This document shows, piece by piece, positions 11,695-23,600 of a stretch of 64,000 bases of DNA (its first letter is position 1; the number at the start of each line of letters is the position of its first letter). Location of the stretch: the NCBI GenBank assembly GCA_036924085.1, contig JAVGWX010000007.1, positions 71,439,948-71,503,947 of the forward strand, in the 5' to 3' direction. The position numbers were made by a program, and so were the translations under genes. The notes beneath the pieces were generated by a model that was not told where the DNA came from, did not search any database, and worked only from the letters and a program-made list of their open reading frames with translations. This DNA is from Ariolimax columbianus. Lineage: Eukaryota; Mollusca; Gastropoda; Stylommatophora; Arionidae.

Positions 11695-11970
11695 ATGCAG
11701 GGGGGTCTCAGTGGTTTCAAGGTAAGGTGTCCACCTCGGATGCCAAAGGTTGTTTGTTAAAATCACGATGGCGACCATAATTTTTTTTATGTTGACTTCT
11801 GGTAAAAATCCCCATAATCTCTGGGTATTCAGTGTCGAACACGTTAAAAATCCCTTGGCAGTTAGAAATCAAAAAGATTATGCTTTACGGCCGCTGCCTG
11901 GACAAATTGTTAAAAATGTAGTTAAAAATCTACCAAAATTATTTGTACCTTTCCCCAGGCCTAGTAAGTA
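11695..11970 (+). repeat. SINE-H, degenerate tRNA-like repeat
   Basis: The start ggtctcagtggtttcaaggt resembles a tRNA A box, and ggttgtttgttaaaatc about 50 bp later a decayed B box. The following body encodes a 73-residue chance frame. A tRNA-SINE origin is likely, but only this copy is seen and the ends are uncertain. Confidence 0.4.
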
Positions 11971-11999
11971 ACAGGAAGTTTAAAATACCTGCTACAGAT

Positions 12000-12965
12000 A
12001 GATAGTCTTTGGCTACCTGCCAACAGACATTAACAACATGCCTGTTTATATACCAGGATTCCACATACGGCGATGCAACAAGTGTATGAGTGAAAGAGGA
12101 AGTTACAAAAAAGAATGAGTTCTATGACAGATTGCTCGCGACTGGGTCATTCACCCCAAGTAGTTACAGCAGTGTTGACTGCAGCAGTTGAATGCATCGT
12201 GCTGAAAAATTTATGAGAGACTGTATGAAACAGTCACACTTTTGGACATCAGCGAAGTTTCAGCACACCACACCATCCATGATGTGTTGCAATTTGACAA
12301 AGTGTCTGTAAGGTGGATGCTGTAGCAGTAGACTCTAGAATTGAAATGAGACGAAGTTTCTTGTGAAAAACTTTTGTGGAGCTTTGAAATAGAATATGGT
12401 TTCCTAACTAGAATTGTTACTGGAAATGAAACCTGGGTTTACTACCATCAGCCGGAAATCAGGAAAGTAATGGCGTCATCCCTCCTCACCAAACTGAAGG
12501 AAGTTCCGCACACAGTCATCAACCGGGTGGGTTATGCTGACTCTGTTTTCGAATGAATGCAACATTATTTTAGAGCACAACATGCCCAAGTAGAACACTG
12601 TCCCCAGTGTCAAGTACACAGATCTTCTCAGGAATCATCTTCGACTCGCAATTAAATTCAAACAGCGTGGACTTCTGACTACAACAGTCAAACTTGACAA
12701 AGCTCTGTCCAATGGTTGTAACCATTGAGAGCCTACATTTTTGTATGTCCACCGTACTCATTAGACCCTGCCCCAAGGGATTTAGACCACTAAAAATAGC
12801 GATGGGAGAAAAGACTTTCAAGCCCAATGAAGAGATGCAGTTGGTGTATATGTGGTTATACATACGACCAAAAGACTTTTTTTTCTGAAAGGATCCATTC
12901 ACTATGTAAGCATTATCGACTTGTATTGAGTGCAATGGAATTTGTCACTTTTTCTTTAAAAATGT
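12000..12965 (+). mobile_element. Mariner element 3, decayed transposase
   Basis: Plus-strand pieces: DKVSVRWML near 12300, then LLWSFEIEYGFLTRIVTGNE continuing to TWVYYHQPEIRK at 12374-12460. The latter matches the first catalytic motif of mariners (RIVTGDETWVYHYDPE) with Asp changed to Asn. A third-motif remnant (CPPYSLDPAPRDL) lies near 12740, and FFSERIHSLCKHYRLV near 12880 is the C terminus. The catalytic Asp change and frame breaks make it inactive. Confidence 0.8.
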
Positions 12966-13035
12966 TGAGATGAAAATGCAAGGTTTTTAATCGTAGCACC
13001 CTTATAAACGAAATGATGTCTCTTGTCTTTTCCAG

Positions 13036-13171
13036 TTGTGATGACTTGTTCAAGTTTACAGACAAGGAAGAAGAAATCGGTATCATTGATAACCGTGACA
13101 TGAAAATAGCCATGGATGCATACCTCCAGGATGACCCAAAGCTTGATCAGAAGACATTAGACGAACTGTAA
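13036..13171 (+). CDS. Candidate terminal coding exon, unknown protein
   Basis: A good acceptor (cttgtcttttccag, ending at 13035) is followed, in phase 2, by an uninterrupted 44-residue frame: CDDLFKFTDKEEEIG, then IIDNRDMKIAMDAYLQDDPK, then LDQKTLDEL and a TAA at 13169-13171. It is acidic and hydrophilic, unlike the TE debris around it. IGIIDNRDMKIAMDAY vaguely resembles the second half of an EF-hand, but I do not claim it. No upstream partner exon is visible; mariner 3 lies directly upstream. It could be a last exon of a host gene or a relic of one. Confidence 0.4.
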
Positions 13172-15400
13172 AATGTTGTTCCAGTCAGAGAAAGGACGAG
13201 ATCTCATAGCCTATGACAGCTAAACTCCAGTTAATGCAGAGACTTTCTACTAACAGGAGAAATGGTGAAATGAATCTCTAGGGCACTAAAACTGGAATGT
13301 TCTGGGTAGATAAAGCATGTAAGCCATACGTGAGTGATAATTCATCATGAAAAAAGGAAACTCTGGCATCAAACCAATTTTTACGTCCAGGTAGTCTGCC
13401 GACAGAAAAAGGATAAAAAGGATAAAACAAGCTCACCCGAATAACAAAAATTGTGAAAGTGGCTGTGTCACATCAATGATATCGCAGTCCAACTGTTAAA
13501 TGAGGCACAACATATCTTGCACTAAGAAAAAGTAGACAAAACCAAACAGGATACATCCTCTATGACAGCATAGTATTCTCTCTAGTTAACATCTCTGGCT
13601 ATGATATGATTGACTAAGTAAGTGTGCGAGTTCAGAATGCAAGTTCAGACCAACAAAAGCATAACATTTTAACATATCATGTTCATACTAAATACAAAGA
13701 AAGCACACATTTGAATGTTTTAGTTATAAGAATGACAGAGTCTGAATATCAATACATTTATCCTTTAACTATTACGTTTAGTGACAAGTAAAAGAGAATA
13801 TTTTTCTTGTAAACATGTCATTGCTTCCATTGTATGTGTGACTTTGTCACATACACACGTTATTTTAGTTCAGATAACATAAATTGAAGCACAACATAAA
13901 ACATGACAACCCAAGAAACTGGAAATTTATTAAGTAGAGATGGATACAACACAATGGCTGCCTTCTCAGTAAACAACAACAGACAGTTCATGAAATTCAT
14001 GCAAATTGGAAGTTAAACCCAGAGTTTGGTCGATTTCTAACGCTTTAATGTGATGCGGATAGAACACCCTAAGAAAGCAACTTAACAGTACAACTAATCA
14101 TGCATTTGATTAGAACTCACACAGAGAAGAATGAGTAGATTCAAGAAGAATACTAGAGGAAACCATAGCAATTGAAGATTCAAGAGAAATTGAGTTTTAT
14201 TGTTAGAGAAATCCCATGTTGTTGTACAGAAGTCTAGGTATTTCAACAGCAGAAAAGTATGTGTGTGTGTGTGACATTATTAAAAGCAGGTTATACCTGA
14301 AAATTGTCTTTTCATAAATAGAATGACATTTCAAGATACAATATGAACAAATGAAATAAATGTAAGAAATGGTGCAATAAAACTGGATACCAATGATGAC
14401 GTGAAAAGAAACAAGATTTATGAGCAGTTGTACATAAAAACACCAATAAGAGTGACAGATATTTTACGGAATTTAGGCCTTCATCAAGGACAGAACAAAT
14501 TACAACATCACTTGTGATTAATTATACAAATATTTGTTCTTTAACCTTTGTCCATCTGGAATGAAACAATAGCGAAATATACTGCATTTTTCTCAGACTA
14601 AATTGCAATATTCTTTTCTGGTTAAGTTATGAAAAATATGACACTTTGTTGAAAATTCATATTTCAAAGCATAAGGAAAGCAGTGATTATAATTGGGAAC
14701 AATTAATAATGTCAATAAGTGGACCAGAATGGCAAATTTTTTGGGTAAAAATGTACCATCAAGGCAAGAGTCAAGAAGTGTTGTAGTTCAGTTATATTTA
14801 GTCTTCAATGATGAGATGGCACCTGATAATGGTAATTCATAACCAAATGTATTTCTCTCATAACTTTGGCATCATGTCTCAGACTTCTCTATATAATTTG
14901 TTTGGAGAGGGTCATGCCGTCACCCTGCTTTTGTCATGGAACTAAGAGATCTGGAGAAAATCGTGTGATATTTCTGTCTGCAGAGGCCAGTTTGCAGTCT
15001 GAATGTTGCCACTTGATCTCTTCTTGGTAAGGAGTAGTGCTTTTATTTGCTATATGTCCATTATCCACCTATGCCATACTGGGTTTTGTCTCAACTATGT
15101 ACTATATACCAGTGTATTGTTCTATAATTGTTTGTCGATATTCTCTTTACAGTGCTTTACTTATTACGATATTGTGCCAGTTTGTCTCATGGCTCAATAA
15201 TTTTCTAAATTACATTTCTCAACTGGTATTTTGTTTTTTGTTTGCGCATAGTGTAAAAGCACTCACATGCAAGATTCCAGTACAATTATAACTTAAGCAT
15301 TTCTTAATTCAAGGACTGTTTGAAATCTGTTTAAAAAACATATTGCTGCTGTTGTTCAGTTTAAATACTCCTACAACATCATTGATTAGTAGAAACGGTG
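13172..15400. other. AT-rich DNA without recognised features
   Basis: Short frames only (one at 15003-15291 is hydrophobic by T-rich composition). No TE motif, SINE or splice-flanked exon is recognised. It may hold untranslated or intronic sequence of the candidate exon's gene. Confidence 0.4.
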
Positions 15401-15403
15401 GTA

Positions 15404-15677
15404 GTGGCGAAAGTAAGGGGATGGCGTGGCTTAGTGGTTAAGTGATAAGGCTCACAACCAGAATGTGCTGAATTTGATCCCCATCACAGCACCAGCCGTT
15501 ACCCTGGGGAAGCAAACCCTTAGAAAATGCAGGAGGAAGCAGACCCTTACATAAAATGCATGCTGGAGTCAGATGCACTGGGCCGACAGGCGCAAAATAA
15601 AAACGACAGTGCAACGCAACACCACCTTGCGGATTAGAGAAATAAGACGAACGCAACAAAAAAAAGCGGCGATAGTA
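15404..15677 (+). mobile_element. SINE-A copy, plus orientation
   Basis: Head ggggatggcgtggcttagtg at 15417 with an A box (tggcttagtggttaag). A B-box-like aatttgatcccc follows near 15470. The body with aaaatgcaggaggaagcaga and gcatgctggagtcagatgca leads to the A-rich tail at about 15653-15665. Flanks gtggcgaaagta (15404-15415) and gcggcgatagta (15666-15677) look like a 12-bp target-site duplication with two changes. Confidence 0.85.
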
Positions 15678-15699
15678 GTAGCAGTATCAGCCCCTTACA

Positions 15700-17070
15700 A
15701 ACACGACTATAGGATGACGCGAACTTGGAGTGGTAACTCTCTGCTAAGTTTTTGTTTTAGGCTTGTCGTTTCACATCTCCGCTGCAAGAGATTCTTTTCA
15801 CCCAGCATATGGTGGTTCTTCAGGATACATCTCCCCTTGGAAAGGCCTACAGCTTCGTCTTCCCAGGATGTGAGCCTCATCTCCAGTACCTTCATGCCAT
15901 GCTTGCATGCATCTTTGAACCTCAGCTATGGTCATCCAACTGTTCTTTTGCCATCTGCCAACAGTCCATAGAGGATATCTTTAGGGGTGTGACCAACATG
16001 ACCAAGCCATTGTAGCCTTGGCTGTCTAAGGAGAGTGTACATGTTTGGGGCACCTGTGCGAGAGTGCACCTCTGCATTTGTCCCAAGAATGGATTGCAGG
16101 CGATGCAGATGGAAGGCTTGTGCTCTTGTTTGGCATAAGTTGCCCAAGTTTCTTTAACAAACAGGCACATGTGTGTGATGACACTTGTATTGTAAACAGT
16201 ATTGCCTTATTGTATTGCCTTAGTTTTAATTTTAAGTTTCTAGTTTTCTCAAACATGTGTTGTGAGGCGAGCAAATATAGCAGCAGCTTTGCCAATGTGA
16301 TTGTCTATTTCTAGGTCTAGAGAGAGCTTGTCATTGATGAAGGATCCCAGGTATATGAACCGGTGCAACAGTAAAAATTGTCTATTTCTAGGTCTAGAGA
16401 GAGCTTGTCATTGATGAAGGATCCCAGGTATATGAACCGGTGCAACAGTTTACATTTCATAACTATCGACATTAGAGTTGGAATGGCATCTACTTCCTGT
16501 TCCAGACTTATTGTGAGACCAAAATCATTGCATGCCTGGGAGAAGTGATCTATCAGACTCTGAAGTTCCTGGTGACTGTGTTGCAATAGCATCGGCAAAA
16601 AACAAGTCCCTGATGGTTACCTCCCTGATCTTCATTTTGCAATTGAGTCTTGCAAGGGTAAATAGCAGACCATCCAAGCTAGTGTAAAGGCAGATTCCGT
16701 CAATTGGGTTACCAAACGCATGCTTCAGTAGCAGAGCAAAGATGATTCCGAATAGGGTCAGGTGCGGGATATAGCCTTACTTAGCACCATTGTGTATACC
16801 AGATGGTTGTGATATGCTAATATCAAATTGGACTGTTCACATGGCCTTGTGGAACAATATTATTAGCCATAGCAGTTTGCTTAGGCAGCCAATTTTAAAG
16901 AGGATTTTGAAGAATCTGTTCCTACTAACCAAATAAAATGCCTTCATCAGGTCAATGAAGGCGATAAAAAGGGTCGATTCTGCTCATGTGACTTTTAAAG
17001 TTGGAGAAGAGAAAATAAATCATGCCAATCGTTGATCTTCCAGACCTAAGACCACACTGTGACTCCAGAT
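15700..17070 (-). pseudogene. LINE reverse transcriptase fragment, decayed
   Basis: Minus-strand pieces in order: an RT-palm stretch near 16980-16600, HFSQACNDFGLTISLEQEVD near 16540, and RFIYLGSFINDKLSLDLEID near 16400. QPRLQWLGHVGHTPKDILYG then LLADGKRTVG follow near 16040-15930. These match one RTE-like LINE family with relatives at 50270-51015 and 58160-58870. A 77-bp tandem duplication breaks the frame at 16301-16455. Confidence 0.75.
16301..16455. repeat. Tandem duplication of 77 bp inside a LINE
   Basis: ttgtctatttctaggtctag starts at 16301 and again at 16378, and the following ~70 bp are repeated almost exactly. It duplicates the LINE RFIYLGSFIND-LSLDLEIDNF segment. Confidence 0.9.
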
Positions 17071-18539
17071 ACACATATTCAGCAAATATTTGTAGCAAAA
17101 GTCAGATTACTCTGACCAAAACTATGTCTACAACTGGATGAGAGAAACACATAGAGGCTGATTTCAGTGATTAATTGGTGGTTTAATTGCTTTTACAATA
17201 TTTCTAGTCAAATGATTAAAAATGTAATATGCAGAAGGTTAGAATATAATAAACCACAGAAAGCAGCATATTCATTAGATCAATCAATACGACGATGTTA
17301 CAGGGTAGTTAATACTACTTCTTTGTTTACTCTCAAATAATTCCATCTATCTAGCTCATAAACTTGGAGGTCCCTCGTAAATAATCCCATCTGTCCAGCT
17401 CATAAACTTGGAGGTCCTTCTCAGGTTGCCCTTAAATATCACTCTCATAGATTTCTCTCTTCACCATAAAGTCAACAGATTTGAAGGACATATTCCACTG
17501 GTTATCTGTTATCCATAACCAGGACAGAACTATTGGAGTGTCATTAGCATTCAGTCATGTGTTGTACACATTTTAATTTCTGTATACTTTCTGTGCAACA
17601 AAACATGAAGCAAAAACATAAAATGGAGAGGAACAGCACAATAAATTTACAATACAATTTAGTCAGTGAGAACACTGTAAGAGTATAAGATACTTTTCTC
17701 TACTTATTATTCTACAATTCTTAGAATATATAGCAATAACAATACATGATGCACATGCCTTACTAAGGCTCAAAATTGGAGTAAAGAATAGTAACACTGT
17801 AACCTGTCATACATGCTACAAGAGACGACTAGGAAGGTTTGAACATCAGCCATGTACCCCATCCTGTTGAAACTATAGATAATAATAATGATAAATGTGC
17901 AACAACTAAGTCAAGTCATCTACAAGACTTTTTTAATAACACAGGATAAATAGTGTTTCTGAAATCAATATTTCATGTTTGCCGTCACTGCAGAATGGAA
18001 GTTGCCTTTTTATATAAGGTCTGTTCAAGAAGTTTCAGAACTCCTTTTTTTGTACAACTTTTTCAGACGTATCTGGAACCTAGATGGTCTTTTCTACATT
18101 ACTCCCAATTACATTTCACTTGGAAGCACCCCTGGTAAGTATTATTATTAGATTATGTGTAGATTAGATATCAAACACAACCGAATGCCAATGTTGAACC
18201 GAGTTCAGATCTATGAACGAACAAAATGATCCGAATGCAGAAGAAAAAGAAATTATTCCTAATGTGAGTCGATCACCATTTGTTGACTGCTGACCATCCT
18301 TAAATCACTTAAACCATTCGCAACAACGTGTATGGCTCCTGCACTGAGTCTTATAAACTTGTTTTAACATTTTCACGAGTCTCCATGAAAATCTTCTCAG
18401 GCTTGAAGCAAAACGTCATGTAGATTCGCCGCTCATGAAATTAAGACATCTTGAAAAATGCTAAACACAATATGCTACAGGATAAAAAAAAAAACAACAC
18501 AACAGAAAAACATAAGAAACAGTAGATTACTTTAAAAAG
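17071..18539. other. Unassigned DNA with one short tandem duplication
   Basis: AT-rich. A ~48-bp imperfect duplication (ccatct-t-tagctcataaacttggaggtcc) is seen at about 17328-17425. No gene recognised. Confidence 0.4.
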
Positions 18540-18990
18540 TAATCACTAGGCAGCAAAGTCTGGGCTAGACGTCCCGCTCGTTAAAGGAAAGTGAAGCGTC
18601 TGTTATAGCCTCTCCTTTCCAGGTGCAGAGATTGCCGCTGGATTCACTGTTCATTTTGCAATTCAGGAGTTTCCATGCCAATAGCCTCTCCTACATTATT
18701 GTGTCCCCAGCAGCACCTTCATGAGGGGCCCCCTGTTTCTTACAGAGCCTACTGTGGGGGCACAACCGAGGTGAGCTGGTGCCAAATTGTCATGCTTTGG
18801 ATTACACCGGCCAGGCAGAGAGGGGGATCCTACAGTTTGGGCAGCCCAGTGTCTCCATATTCAGTGCCCAGGGTACCATTCGCATGGTCTGCAAAGACAG
18901 ACGCCTATGATGATGAGGCAGCGCCACTTATCAGAAGTTGCTTAGACATCCCATCCCCGAACAATTTGAATAGTTTTGGAACTTTTTAAA
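18540..18990. repeat. GC-richer block, possible unclassified repeat
   Basis: This block is clearly less AT-rich than its flanks, with sharp edges. It encodes a 104-residue chance frame (18675-18989) without any motif I know. I infer an inserted repeat, but no second copy is in the window. Confidence 0.3.
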
Positions 18991-20200
18991 CAGATATTGT
19001 GCATAACTGTTGCCGCAGCATACTTCTATCTGCATATGAGCTATATTTATGTACAAGATACATACCGTGTACAAAGCCGAATAACTGGCAAACCAATAAG
19101 CAGACCTTACAGTATGGACAATGGCTTAAAGACTGGCACATGGTCTCTTTCTTACTTCCCCACCCTGACTAAACATCGAAAGTTGCAGCCGGTCCAAACA
19201 ATCAGTGGATATATCCTACCCTGAGATAAACACTGCCAAACTGACCAGGACTATGGTGTTACAAATAGTATACTGAAATATATATATGGACATTTGTATT
19301 GTTCTTTTTTGTTTAAAAAACTTAATTTCCTTACTGTAATAAAAAGAATGTGTCACCACAATTTTAGCATTCACTATTGTCACACAAGGAGATTATCTGC
19401 AGCTGATACATATATTGTCATAAAGATTAGCATCAGTAACAGCCTCAATAGTAGAGAATGAAGTATAACAGTGCAGTGATGCGCTCAAGGGCAGACTCAG
19501 ATTGTCAAATCAGGCTAGAATGTCTGCACTCCTGGCAAGAATTTTATTGCATTTCATATGTTAATTCTAATTTTGTTTTTGGTTGGTAAATTGTAATGAA
19601 CACAGAAAAAAACATTAGGACAATAATATATTTTAAAAGGTAGTGTGATTGTGGATTGCGATAATCATAACAGTGATAAATATATCTGAACCCTGCATTT
19701 AAGGAGTTATAATTAGTCTTAATAAACTTTTTCCCCAGACCTAGTCAGCTGCATGAAGGATACTACTCACACACTTGCTATTAAAAGGCAAATGTAAGTC
19801 AGAAGGCCAAAAGACAAACCGGAGAAGACACAGAATGGTACTTGCTAAGTGCTAACCAGATGGATTTGCAGAACAAAAGAATAATATTTTTTAACTATCT
19901 GACATCAATCACTGATCTACCTGATTGAATACCAGGATTCAAGAACTGGATTTTGCACGAGCAGCTTCACACACAATGTTTGATTTTCTTAGACAATATA
20001 ACTATGATACTTAATTCTGGAATATTCTGCCCACTACAGAGTTGCTGCACTAGATATGCACTGTCATTTGATAATACAATAACAAATACACACAATACAA
20101 AAGAGATTTCTTTACACAGCCCAGGTTCCAATACCAGGCTAAGGTTTTCATTGGCAACAATACAATATTACTGACAAAGATTCACATTAGTTTGTAACAC
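18991..20200. other. Unassigned DNA downstream of PRDX5
   Basis: AT-rich; no coding exon or repeat recognised. Confidence 0.4.
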
Positions 20201-20212
20201 ATTGAAAAACAA

Positions 20213-20218
20213 TTTAAT
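20213..20218 (-). promoter_or_regulatory. Possible poly(A) signal ATTAAA of PRDX5
   Basis: Plus-strand tttaat gives ATTAAA in the gene sense, about 300 bp past the stop codon. No AATAAA was seen nearer to the stop. The choice is an inference. Confidence 0.3.
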
Positions 20219-20515
20219 ATTAAGACACAAAAAAAATGTTTAAAACTATTTTTGCAATTCAGAATTTTATGTAAAGTTCCAAACCGTGTTAATATAAAGA
20301 AAAAATAGACTATATTAGCTTCATCAAAAACAAAGATTGTGACTAAAATAGGACCCCGCCCTAAAAAAAACAACTTCCTGCCAAACTTTAAATAAGACAG
20401 TGAGGTCAATAAGAATAAGAGCAAAATATCTGTAATATGAAAAACAAGAAATGTGTCATGAAAACATCTGTCACAACTATTTACAGATCTTGATAAGTCA
20501 GATGTCCAAATCGGA

Positions 20516-20642
20516 TCACCTATTCTGAAGAATTGCATCCACAGCCTTCATATTCTTAATGCACAGAAGACAAGTCAGTCCTGTGTGTTCTGGTTCAACA
20601 TTGATGCTTAGTATTTTGCCATCTTCAATTACTAGTGAGTAC
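20516..20642 (-). CDS. PRDX5: PRDX5 exon 6 (C terminus, resolving cysteine)
   Basis: Completes Lys153, then [20 protein letters not shown], then [20 protein letters not shown] and R, with TGA at 20518-20516. GLTC carries Cys177, the counterpart of the human resolving Cys. After it the human chain ends in about ten residues, whereas here 17 follow, with an additional Cys180. Acceptor tccttcag. Confidence 0.94.
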
Positions 20643-23600
20643 CTGAAGGAACCAAATAGAGAGCAGCTACATTAGAAAACTGACATGGGAATGCAATATA
20701 CTATCTTTGTCAAATTTTTGATTTGGTAGACATTACTTGAGTTTATTTGACAGTTGTCAATGATTACACATAACCAGTTGAATCATGCTTCAGTCTTCCA
20801 GGTGTAAATAGTCACCTGAGTTAGATTTAGTGACGGCAAGACAATGAGGAAGGGAACTGGTCTCCTCACAAATTATGAAATATAATGGTAGAGTCTACAA
20901 TATGGTTCACCTTTACATGTATTTAGCAATTTTTGTTAGTTTTTGCGTTCGCCTTATTTCTCTATCCCCAAGGTGATGTGCGTTGCACTGTGGTTTATAT
21001 TTTGCGCCTCTCGGACCAGTGCATCCGACTTCAGCATGCAGTTTTTAGCAATGACAACATATCAATTTATATGAGTCTCTTCTAGCTTATCAGTTCATTC
21101 AGATTATCCTCAGCGTCAGTCTGGCAAATATGCCGTATGCGAGGAAGCCAACAAAATTCTGTATGCGTCCTGATCTTTTGCAACTCTGTACCAATGCGTG
21201 TCTAGGTCTTTGGTCAGTCCATCTCGCCATCACATAGGTGGGCGACACTGTGCATGTATACAGGCATATAGCCACCAAAATGTTGGTTGTTCTATGTCTG
21301 GATATCTATGTCTTTTATATGTTGTACTGAAACATCACGGGGTCGACAGTTGGAGGATATCATCATGTGTCTTGGACAGTCTGTCATCAACACTTATTTT
21401 AGTTGGCTTTAGGTAGCGTCGAAGGTTGACTTACTTCGTGTGGCTCCCTAGACCTGGGGGAGGTGCGACTAAAGCATTAAAAATCGACCAAACACTGGAC
21501 TTAACTTCCCATCGTTTGGAATTTGATAGGTGAGCGGTTGCTGTTTGTAACAGAGGCAGCCATCTTGTTCTTATCAGCAGTTTCCAAAAAAACACATCTG
21601 GCAGTCTCAATAAAAGTCTGAGACAGATATTACCTTACACAGATATGGAACATATTAGTTTCTATAAGGACCTCAATCACTGAGGAAGAGATCATCTAAC
21701 AGCTAGACATGCTCTCACGTGGAATCCGCAAGGGAAGAAAAAGAGAGGCAGACCTAAAAATTCATGGAGAAGAGATGTGAGAGGGAACTAAGATTAAATG
21801 GCTACACCAGGAAACAGACAGAAAGAGTAGCCCATGACTGCATATGCTGGCAAGATGTGGTCAATGACCTCCTATGTATTGAGAAGGAATGGGCTTTGAT
21901 TGACTGATTAGGAATTTTATGCAAATCAAACTTTGACCGTTGCAATGTACATTTACTAGTTAATGAACAAATGATAATGTTCAAATGCCACAACAGATGA
22001 AAATATCTATTGAACAAACACAAGATGGGAACTGATGGGAGATGTCGTTGAACATTTGCTCTTAACCCACGAGAAACAGAGAATGCACATAAGACCGCTA
22101 TCAGACCATTCCTTGAAAAGATAACCTTAGGCTGACAGATGTGCTCTTAAAGCTATGAAGAAGAATATGCAGAGTGATCAAAAAGTCTATGTGCACCTGA
22201 TGATTACAGTAGAGAAAAACACATAAAATTAGTTAAAATCAATTGCATCACGTGTCATTATAGTTACAGGTAATGTTCAAAGGTCTCCCCACAATCTCCA
22301 GACATTTCTTGACTCGCTGAACCTTGTTCGTGAAGATTCAGTTTTTCTCTGTACGCTGTCAGACGTCGACTTGAATTTGTTCAAAGAAAGCAGTGGTCAT
22401 CCTGTGGCTGTCAACACTGCCATAGAGCTTGTCTAACGTTGGTCACATATGCTTTATCTGGATTTCATATTTCGGGCAATTTTGCGGCAGAAATTCAGGG
22501 GTTATTTTCCCAGTACCACAGGTGCATTCGTCAGTAGCACCTGTCTTCAGTTTATTGAATAGATGGTACCTCAGTCTGTTGTGCCTGTGCGAAAATTAAA
22601 AACTACCACCTGTTCCTTTCTGTTCAACTGGTAATAAGTATAATTTTTTGTGTAGCCAGTATGCTCTGTTTCCTATTTGTTCATGTAATTGGCCCTAATA
22701 AACCTTTTAGACTTTGTAAGTAACACTTGAATCTGGTTGTTATAACCTTCCCCCTTCTTTCACCAGTCTGTCTGCCTCCTTGTTGCCTTGAATGTTAATG
22801 TGGGATGGGACTCACTGTACTATGACTCTTCTGGGTTTGGACTGCTGACAAAGTTCACAAAGAGTACTGATATTAGGTCAGTTAGGTCTGTATTTTTCTG
22901 GCTCTTTAGCACTGTAACCATGGACAAGGCATCTGCAAAAAAGACTACCTGGCTTTCATTGCTTTCGCCTGTCAGAATAGCTTCTACTGCAGCTTTCAAT
23001 GCCTCTGTTATTAAATTACTTGAGAATTTTCCTGTTGCCAATGACAGCGTTATCTCTTTAACATTTTTAGGCTCAGAAATACCCCTCAATCTCCATTTTC
23101 TGTTGCGTTTGTTGCAGAACAATCAGTGTATGCATGGCACCAGGTCAGTACTTGAACAGTTCTTTATTTATTTCAGGGTTATAGATTTTTCTTTTTCAGT
23201 CTGCTCTTGTTTCTGATACCTGGTGTATCTTCTATGACCTCTGGAAAGAGATGCTGCTTCTAGATGGGTTTGCGCACATTAAGGATGGGTTTTGATGTCA
23301 ATATGGCGTTCTCTCATCTTTATTTTGGCTATTTCTACAAAATTACTCCACTTTAGGAAGACTGTTCAGTATTGCATGGTCCACATTCTGAATGTATTCT
23401 GTGATGCTCTTTCTCAAATGATCAATTATGTGGGGATTATCCCAAAACACTTTTGAGTTTTTCATCGCATACCAGAGAAAATAAAATAGGGCGGAGAAAG
23501 ATCAGAAGATCTTGAGGACCAAATGGTTTCAGAAATGACTTCTATCCACCAACACTTCATTCAAAAGTGCCATAGACATAAGCGCTGTATGAGCAATAGC

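Noticed and set aside
18675..18989. 104-residue frame
   Set aside because: Lies in a likely repeat block; no similarity recognised.
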